This document shows positions 59,989 to 64,000 of a stretch of 64,000 bases of DNA, one piece after another; the first letter of the stretch is position 1, and every line of letters begins with the position of its first letter. Position numbers and translations under genes: made by a program. This stretch comes from Myxococcales bacterium (GTDB taxonomy: Bacteria > Myxococcota_A > Polyangia > Polyangiales > Houyiibacteriaceae), in the NCBI GenBank assembly GCA_029862185.1, contig JAOTXX010000005.1, positions 43,144-107,143 of the forward strand. The letters are read 5' to 3'. The notes under the pieces are model-generated. The model did not search any database, was not told the DNA's origin, and saw only the letters and a list, made by a program, of their open reading frames with translations.

Positions 59989-60203
59989 TAGAGAGACTCC
60001 TACCGAACCACTGCTACTGGAACCCTAAAGACAAGAATTAAGAGACACGTACGCAACAAGGAGACCCTTCGGCCTCCCGCCGCATCGCGGAAAGTCGTGA
60101 ATGATGTGCTGCGCGAACCGGTGCTGCCCCGGCCGGGACGTTAACCCGGTCGGGCCCGTGTGCCAAGCCGAGGCACGGGGCGCCGAGAAATAACCCCATA
60201 GGG
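59989..60203 (-). promoter_or_regulatory. Structured rplL-rpoB leader, candidate attenuator
   Basis: This 215-base gap is the longest within the ribosomal/RNAP operon. The rplL stop lies in a perfect 9-bp hairpin AAATAACCC-TATG-GGGTTATTT (60209-60188, minus strand). Further hairpins follow: CCGTGCC...GGCAC and CCCGACCGGG...CCCGGCCGGG (one mismatch). E. coli has an attenuator and RNase III site in the same place; a similar role is inferred. No other gene is in it. Confidence 0.5.
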
Positions 60204-60587
60204 TTATTTGACGGTGACCTTCGCGCCAGCTTCTTCGAGCTTCTTTTTGATTTCTTCGGCCTCTTCCTTGGAAACGGCCTCTTTGACGACTTTTGGAGCT
60301 GCTTCCACCAAGGCCTTGGCGTCCGCCAAGCCGAGCTGGGTGATCTCGCGGATGGCCTTGATCACGTTGATCTTCTTGGCACCCGCTTCACTCAGCTCGA
60401 TGTCGAACTCGGTTTGCTCTTCGGCTGCCTCGGCAGCGCCACCGCCAGCGGGTCCCGCCACGGCCACCGCTGCCGGTGCTGCCGAAACGCCCCACTTCTC
60501 CTCGAGCTCTTTGACCAGGTTCGCAACTTCCATGACAGTCCAGGAGCTGAGCTCTTCGACCATCTGTTCCACGTTCATATTTGGCAT
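60204..60587 (-). CDS. rplL: 50S ribosomal protein L7/L12
   Basis: 127 residues. N-terminal dimerisation domain ([28 protein letters not shown]), Ala/Gly-rich hinge (40-55), C-terminal domain with [24 protein letters not shown] that binds translational GTPases. It forms the stalk with L10. The start at 60587 ([13 protein letters not shown]) has GGAG upstream at about eight bases. It lies 51 bases downstream of rplJ. Confidence 0.99.
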   Translation of the reverse strand: MPNMNVEQMVEELSSWTVMEVANLVKELEEKWGVSAAPAAVAVAGPAGGGAAEAAEEQTEFDIELSEAGAKKINVIKAIREITQLGLADAKALVEAAPKVVKEAVSKEEAEEIKKKLEEAGAKVTVK

Positions 60588-60638
60588 TCTTGACTCTCCG
60601 CTAACCGTGCGTGCGACACGGCTAAACTTATTGTTGGA

Positions 60639-61208
60639 TTACTCGCTCGCCTCTTTGCGCCGATACGCATCAAGAACGAGAGCGAGGTTTTGGGCCGGTG
60701 CATTGATTTGGCCGACCAGGTTCTGCATGGGCGCCATCAGCTGCGCCAGCAGCGAGGCGCGAATCTCATCCTTGCCCGGAAGCGAGGCGAGCTCCTTTTC
60801 GACGCGTTTCGCGTCCAAGACTTGGCCCTCGAGGAGCCCGCACTTGACGACGAGCTTCTCAGTTCCGTCCTTCGGCTGAAGGATGTCGGTGTGCTCCTTG
60901 CGGAAGCTCTTGATCACCTTGGCGGCTGCCGAAGGATCTTCGAAGCTCCAGGCGATCGCCGTCGGGCCAGTCAGGTGCGCCGTGAACTCGTCGTTGTCGG
61001 CGAGCTCGGAGCCTTCCAGCGCTTTTCGAACGACGTTGTTCTTGACGACTTTGTACTCGACCCCGGCGTCGCGGAAACGAGCGCGAAGGTCCGTAATCAG
61101 CTCAACGTTCACGCCACGAAAATCCACGAGGACAGTGGCTGTCGCATTCGCGAAGCTCTCACGGACCGAGACGGCCTGCGCCGCTTTATCTTCTCGTGTA
61201 AGCCTCAT
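60639..61208 (-). CDS. rplJ: 50S ribosomal protein L10
   Basis: 189 residues. N-terminal rRNA-binding domain (FANATATVLVDFRGV, LRARFRDAGVEYKVVKNNVVRKAL), then the helical C-terminus that binds L7/L12 dimers. It starts only two bases after the rplA stop, so the L10-binding leader found upstream of rplJ in E. coli is not present here. The long leader in this operon is instead downstream of rplL. Confidence 0.97.
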   Translation of the reverse strand: MRLTREDKAAQAVSVRESFANATATVLVDFRGVNVELITDLRARFRDAGVEYKVVKNNVVRKALEGSELADNDEFTAHLTGPTAIAWSFEDPSAAAKVIKSFRKEHTDILQPKDGTEKLVVKCGLLEGQVLDAKRVEKELASLPGKDEIRASLLAQLMAPMQNLVGQINAPAQNLALVLDAYRRKEASE

Positions 61209-61210
61209 GA

Positions 61211-61909
61211 TTACGCCTCCACCTCTATAGTGCCGGGGTCAACCTTGATCCCGGGACCCATCGTTGAGCTCAAGGTGATGCTGCGAAGGTAGGTCCCCTT
61301 GGCGGCGGCCGGCTTGGCCTTGACGAGCGCGCCAACCAGCGACTTCACATTGCCGGCGAGCTCGGTCTCTGCAAACGATTTCTTGCCCACCTGCGCGTGG
61401 ACGATGCCCGCCTTTTCGACCCGAAACTCGACCTTGCCGGCCTTGGCCTCGCGAACGGCTTTGCTCACGTCGAATGTCACGGTGCCGACCTTGGGGTTCG
61501 GCATGAGGCCGCGAGGACCGAGGACGCGACCGAGCCGGCCAACCTGTCCCATCATGTCCGGCGTAGCGATCACGGTGTCGAAGTCGAGCCAGCCCTCGGT
61601 AATCTTGGCGACCAGGTCATCACCTCCGACGAAATCGGCGCCGGCTTCCTGCGCCTCGCTCACCTTCTCGCCCTTGGCGAAAACGAGAACGCGATTGGTC
61701 TTCCCCGTCCCGTGGGGCAAGACGACAGCGCCACGAACCATTTGGTCGGCGTGCTTTGGATCCACACCAAGTCGAACGGCAACATCGACCGACTCGTCAA
61801 AGCTTGCGAATGCCAGTTCCTTCACGAGCGAGACGGCTTCTCTCAAAGCATAGCGCTGGCTCTTGTCGGGCATCTGTAACGCGCCCGCGCGCTTTTTTCC
61901 GGGTTTCAT
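61211..61909 (-). CDS. rplA: 50S ribosomal protein L1
   Basis: 232 residues. Signatures: [34 protein letters not shown], and the domain [15 protein letters not shown] loop. L1 forms the E-site stalk. The start at 61909 has AAGGAG seven bases upstream; the longer frame to 61945 adds an unrelated short tail. It follows rplK after 87 bases. That gap includes a stem GAGCGA-TAAATT-TCGCTC. Confidence 0.98.
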   Translation of the reverse strand: MKPGKKRAGALQMPDKSQRYALREAVSLVKELAFASFDESVDVAVRLGVDPKHADQMVRGAVVLPHGTGKTNRVLVFAKGEKVSEAQEAGADFVGGDDLVAKITEGWLDFDTVIATPDMMGQVGRLGRVLGPRGLMPNPKVGTVTFDVSKAVREAKAGKVEFRVEKAGIVHAQVGKKSFAETELAGNVKSLVGALVKAKPAAAKGTYLRSITLSSTMGPGIKVDPGTIEVEA

Positions 61910-61996
61910 CGTGACTCCTTGCGGCGACTCGAAGGCGCCTACCACCAGTTGGGTGCCTGGGTGGTCCAGGTGAGCGAAATTTATCGCTCCGAAGAG

Positions 61997-62419
61997 TTAG
62001 TCGGCTAACTCGACCCCCATGGAACGCGCGGTGCCGATGATGCTCTGCATGCATGTCTCGAGCGAACCCGCGTTGGTATCTTGAAGCTTGACCTGAGCGA
62101 TTTCCTTCACCTGTTGCACGGTGATCTTGCCGACCTTGTCCTTGTTCGGGCGCGCAGAGCCCGACTCCAGATTCAAAGCCTTCTTGATCAAGACGGCCGC
62201 AGGCGGCGTCTTCATGATGAAGGTGAAGGAGCGGTCCTGGTAAACCGAGATCACCACGGGGATGATCAGACCCGCATCCTTTTGAGTCTTCGCGTTGAAC
62301 TCCTTGCAGAACGCCATGATATTGACGCCGTGCTGACCGAGCGCAGGCCCGACCGGCGGAGAAGGGTTTGCCTTCCCTGCAGGGAGCTGAAGTTTGATCT
62401 GTCCGACGACCTTTTTCAT
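61997..62419 (-). CDS. rplK: 50S ribosomal protein L11
   Basis: 140 residues. The [34 protein letters not shown] motif region (shown in parts: [13 protein letters not shown] and ALGQHGVNI) binds thiostrepton-sensitive rRNA. C-terminal domain binds 23S rRNA and EF-G. The gene is separated from nusG by 198 bases that are mostly a mobile-type repeat element. Confidence 0.98.
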   Translation of the reverse strand: MKKVVGQIKLQLPAGKANPSPPVGPALGQHGVNIMAFCKEFNAKTQKDAGLIIPVVISVYQDRSFTFIMKTPPAAVLIKKALNLESGSARPNKDKVGKITVQQVKEIAQVKLQDTNAGSLETCMQSIIGTARSMGVELAD

Positions 62420-62484
62420 GGATTCGGGCTTCTCCGGAGCGGCGAGTCATGCCTCAAGGCACGAATAATGCAACCCGATTTTTT

Positions 62485-62617
62485 GGGGGACACTCTCCAT
62501 CTGCCTAACTCCTCGGAACCAAAGGGTTCCCCCGTGAGGGATCGCAGCGCCGCCGCTGCGATCTTTCGCTGAGAAGCACAGTGATTCCGGGTGTTTACGT
62601 AGGGGGAGAGTGTCCCC
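62485..62617. mobile_element. 133-bp repeat element with terminal inverted repeats, copy 2
   Basis: Left end GGGGGACACTCTCC (62485-62498); right end GGAGAGTGTCCCC (62605-62617). The internal palindrome is GATCGCAGCG-CCGC-CGCTGCGATC. It shares its order of motifs (ACCAAA, GATCGCAGC hairpin, ATCTTT, TGAGAA) with copy 1. The right end is directly adjacent to the TGA stop of nusG and the element lies between nusG and rplK, where it could affect transcript processing. Confidence 0.8.
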
Positions 62618-63142
62618 TCAGTTCGTCTTCTCGACCTGGACGTAGTCTAGCTCGACGGGCGTGGCGCGGCCGAAAATCGATACCAAGACGCGGACCTTGT
62701 GCTTCTCTTGGTTTACTTCTTCGATGGCACCGGTGAAATTGGCAAACGCGCCGCCGGTGACCCGGACGTGGTCACCCTTCTCGAACTCGACACGGGGCTT
62801 AGGCTTGGCCGCGCCTTCTTCGACCTGCTGCTCGATCGCGGCGATCTCGCGCTCGGGGACCGGCGACGGGTGGCGACCTCCGACGAAGCCATTGACCTTG
62901 GGCGTGTCCTTGATGAGGTGCCAGGTCTGATCGTCGAGGTCCATCTGGACGAAGATGTAACCGGGGTAGAAGGTGCGTGAGCTCAGCCGGCGCTTTCCGC
63001 CACGGCTCTCCTGGACGTTTTCCTTCGGAATTAGGATGTTCCCGAAGCGCCCTTCCATACCAGCCTGTTTGATTCGCTCTTCCAGCGAGAGCTTCACTTT
63101 GCTTTCGTAGCCCGAATAGGCCTGAACGACATACCACTTCAT
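62618..63142 (-). CDS. nusG: Transcription antitermination/pausing factor NusG
   Basis: 174 residues. NGN domain (WYVVQAYSGYESKVKLSLEERI, PGYIFVQMDL) and KOW domain (FEKGDHVRVTGGAFANFTG). It binds RNAP and Rho or S10. The start at 63142 (MKWYVVQAY) agrees with the family; a longer frame runs through secE out of register and is not a gene. Five bases after the secE stop. Its stop codon abuts copy 2 of the repeat element. Confidence 0.98.
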   Translation of the reverse strand: MKWYVVQAYSGYESKVKLSLEERIKQAGMEGRFGNILIPKENVQESRGGKRRLSSRTFYPGYIFVQMDLDDQTWHLIKDTPKVNGFVGGRHPSPVPEREIAAIEQQVEEGAAKPKPRVEFEKGDHVRVTGGAFANFTGAIEEVNQEKHKVRVLVSIFGRATPVELDYVQVEKTN

Positions 63143-63147
63143 TGGAC

Positions 63148-63573
63148 TCACACGTTGTAAATGAGGTCGGTGATGTGGGACCAGACCGCGTCGTAGACGC
63201 CGAGAATGATTGCCGCGATCACGGACACGATGAGGACGACGACCGTCTGGGACCAGGTTTCCTTGCGCGTAGGCCAGCTGACTTTGGAAAGCTCGACGCA
63301 GACTTCGAGGACAAAGGTATGAATCTTGGTGGAGCGATACGCGATGACCGCCGAAATGAAGGCTATCAGGCCGGCCCCGACTGCGATCATCGTGCTGTCC
63401 GGCTCGGGCACGGCGTCGACGTTGTCGGCCAAGATGGTCCAGACCGCGGTGCTGCTCTTGATGAGGAACCAAGCCAGCGTGATGGCGCAGGCAGCGTAAG
63501 CGAATTGCACCCAGCGCTCCACCCCGAGCGTTCCGGTCGGCCTCGCTTTGTCTTGTTCTTTCGTAATCGCCAT
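63148..63573 (-). CDS. secE: Preprotein translocase subunit SecE
   Basis: 141 residues with three transmembrane segments as in the E. coli form (VQFAYAACAITLAWFLI, MIAVGAGLIAFISAVIAY, and VVVLIVSVIAAIILGVY) and the conserved amphipathic VELSKVSWPTRKETW before the last one. SecE clamps SecY in the translocon. Start ATG at 63573 has GAGGA upstream; the longer frame includes the end of tRNA-Trp. Confidence 0.97.
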   Translation of the reverse strand: MAITKEQDKARPTGTLGVERWVQFAYAACAITLAWFLIKSSTAVWTILADNVDAVPEPDSTMIAVGAGLIAFISAVIAYRSTKIHTFVLEVCVELSKVSWPTRKETWSQTVVVLIVSVIAAIILGVYDAVWSHITDLIYNV

Positions 63574-63588
63574 CGTTGTTCCTCGCGG

Positions 63589-63662
63589 CAGGCCAGGAGG
63601 GATTCGAACCCACAACCCGCGGATTTGGAATCCGCTGCTCTACCAATTGGAGCTACTGGCCT
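63589..63662 (-). tRNA. trnW: tRNA-Trp (CCA anticodon)
   Basis: On the minus strand it starts AGGCCAG and closes with CTGGCCT plus a discriminator G. The D arm holds TAGCTCCAATTGGTAGAGC, the anticodon stem is GCGGATTCCAAATCCGC with CCA, and the TPsiC arm contains GGTTCGAATCC. The 3' CCA is not encoded. It lies between rpmG and secE in the usual proteobacterial order. Confidence 0.95.
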
Positions 63663-63673
63663 AGATGCGGGTC

Positions 63674-63835
63674 CTATTTACTCTCTTTGTGTTCCGTTCG
63701 CCCGTTGCATTTAGGACAGAATTTTTTCAGCGTCAGTCTCTCCTTCTGCCCGGGCTTTCTCAATTTTGTCGTCTGGTAGTTGCGCGCCCCGCACTCTGCG
63801 CACGCGAGCGCAACCTTAACCCGCCTATCACTCAA
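63674..63835 (-). CDS. rpmG: 50S ribosomal protein L33
   Basis: 53 residues, too short for the reading-frame list. Sequence includes VKVALACAECGARNYQTTK and KKFCPKCNGRTEHKESK, the two CxxC zinc pairs (C12/C15 and C40/C43), so it is the zinc-containing L33 form. A TTG start at 63835 is used because no ATG or GTG lies in frame at the right place; its ribosome site is not strong. It lies between tuf and tRNA-Trp. Confidence 0.9.
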   Translation of the reverse strand: MSDRRVKVALACAECGARNYQTTKLRKPGQKERLTLKKFCPKCNGRTEHKESK

Positions 63836-63873
63836 TGTCTTGCGGTGTCCCCGTCCGTTTCACGTCCACCCCG

Positions 63874-64000
63874 CTACTCGATAATCTTTGAAATGACGCC
63901 TGCACCGATGGTGCGGCCGCCTTCGCGAATCGCGAAGCGCTGCTTTTCTTCCATCGCCGCCGGTGTGATGAGGTTGACCTTCATCTTCACGTTGTCGCCC
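63874..64000 (-). CDS. tuf: Elongation factor Tu, C-terminal part (runs off the window)
   Basis: The visible 41 codons encode [20 protein letters not shown] and [20 protein letters not shown], the C-terminal domain 3 of EF-Tu. Its stop is 38 bases before the rpmG start. Being immediately upstream of rpmG-trnW-secE-nusG places it as the tuf copy of the rpoBC block. Confidence 0.97.
   Translation of the reverse strand, partial: GDNVKMKVNLITPAAMEEKQRFAIREGGRTIGAGVISKIIE

Noticed and set aside
62618..63646. 342-residue form of NusG fused to upstream sequence
   Set aside because: The extra N-terminal part reads secE and tRNA-Trp in the wrong frame; the NusG family begins at 63142.

Overview
The window is dense, high-GC bacterial chromosome, essentially all coding, with no phage, integron, insertion sequence or CRISPR array. 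The content points to a myxobacterium-like organism (Myxococcota, formerly Deltaproteobacteria). Indicators are many Cys-rich or beta-propeller lipoproteins, a Hanks-type Ser/Thr kinase, a SahR-type methionine-cycle regulator, a K+-dependent-type membrane pyrophosphatase and a GldA/F/G-like ABC system. Species assignment is not possible from the sequence alone.

Layout. 1-3.9 kb (minus): start of an FAD ferredoxin reductase overlapped by a Lys/Ala-rich H1-like protein, a GNAT acetyltransferase, and a 904-residue FG-GAP lipoprotein. 4-6.7 kb (plus): aldehyde dehydrogenase and an alpha/beta hydrolase. 6.6-13.6 kb (minus): BrkB/YihY protein, SahR-AhcY methyl-cycle pair, M50 protease, endonuclease III, PEBP protein, glycosyltransferase, and a decapitated ppnP remnant. 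13.7-20 kb: glyoxalase-II-like hydrolase, polyphosphate-glucokinase/Pgi pair, pyrophosphatase, FabD. 20-22.2 kb (plus): small membrane protein, BolA-Grx4 iron-sulfur pair, protein kinase. 22.2-29.4 kb (minus): TVP38 protein, then a DUF58-transglutaminase-MoxR-TPR operon. 29.5-34 kb (plus): Gld-like ABC ATPase/permease/GldG/DUF4340 operon. 34.5-37.5 kb: SucA. 37.5-48.1 kb: Hsp20, a run of lipoproteins with a pseudo-rhomboid, then RNase R-DeoA, and a zinc-peptidase-like lipoprotein. 48.4-50.3 kb (plus): an HvfABC-like RiPP operon (Cys-repeat precursor, MNIO/DUF692 enzyme, DUF2063 partner). 50.4-51.5 kb: acyl-CoA dehydrogenase. 51.6-64 kb (minus): the conserved transcription/translation block, tuf-rpmG-tRNA-Trp-secE-nusG-rplKAJL-rpoBC.

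The most promising system is the HvfABC-like cluster. Its 78-residue secreted precursor carries two identical 15-residue Cys repeats, and a strong intrinsic terminator sits between precursor and enzyme. Two copies of a 133-144 bp element with 13-14 bp terminal inverted repeats lie directly against stop codons. One of them encodes the C-terminus of HvfC. A second, smaller dispersed hairpin shows covariation between its two copies. Several genes without a Shine-Dalgarno have a -10-like box only 6-8 nt before the start codon, suggesting leaderless transcription.

Nearly all intergenic gaps are below 300 bases. The longest are 48108-48373 (266 nt before the HvfA-like gene; no recognisable element) and 59989-60203 (the rplL-rpoB leader).
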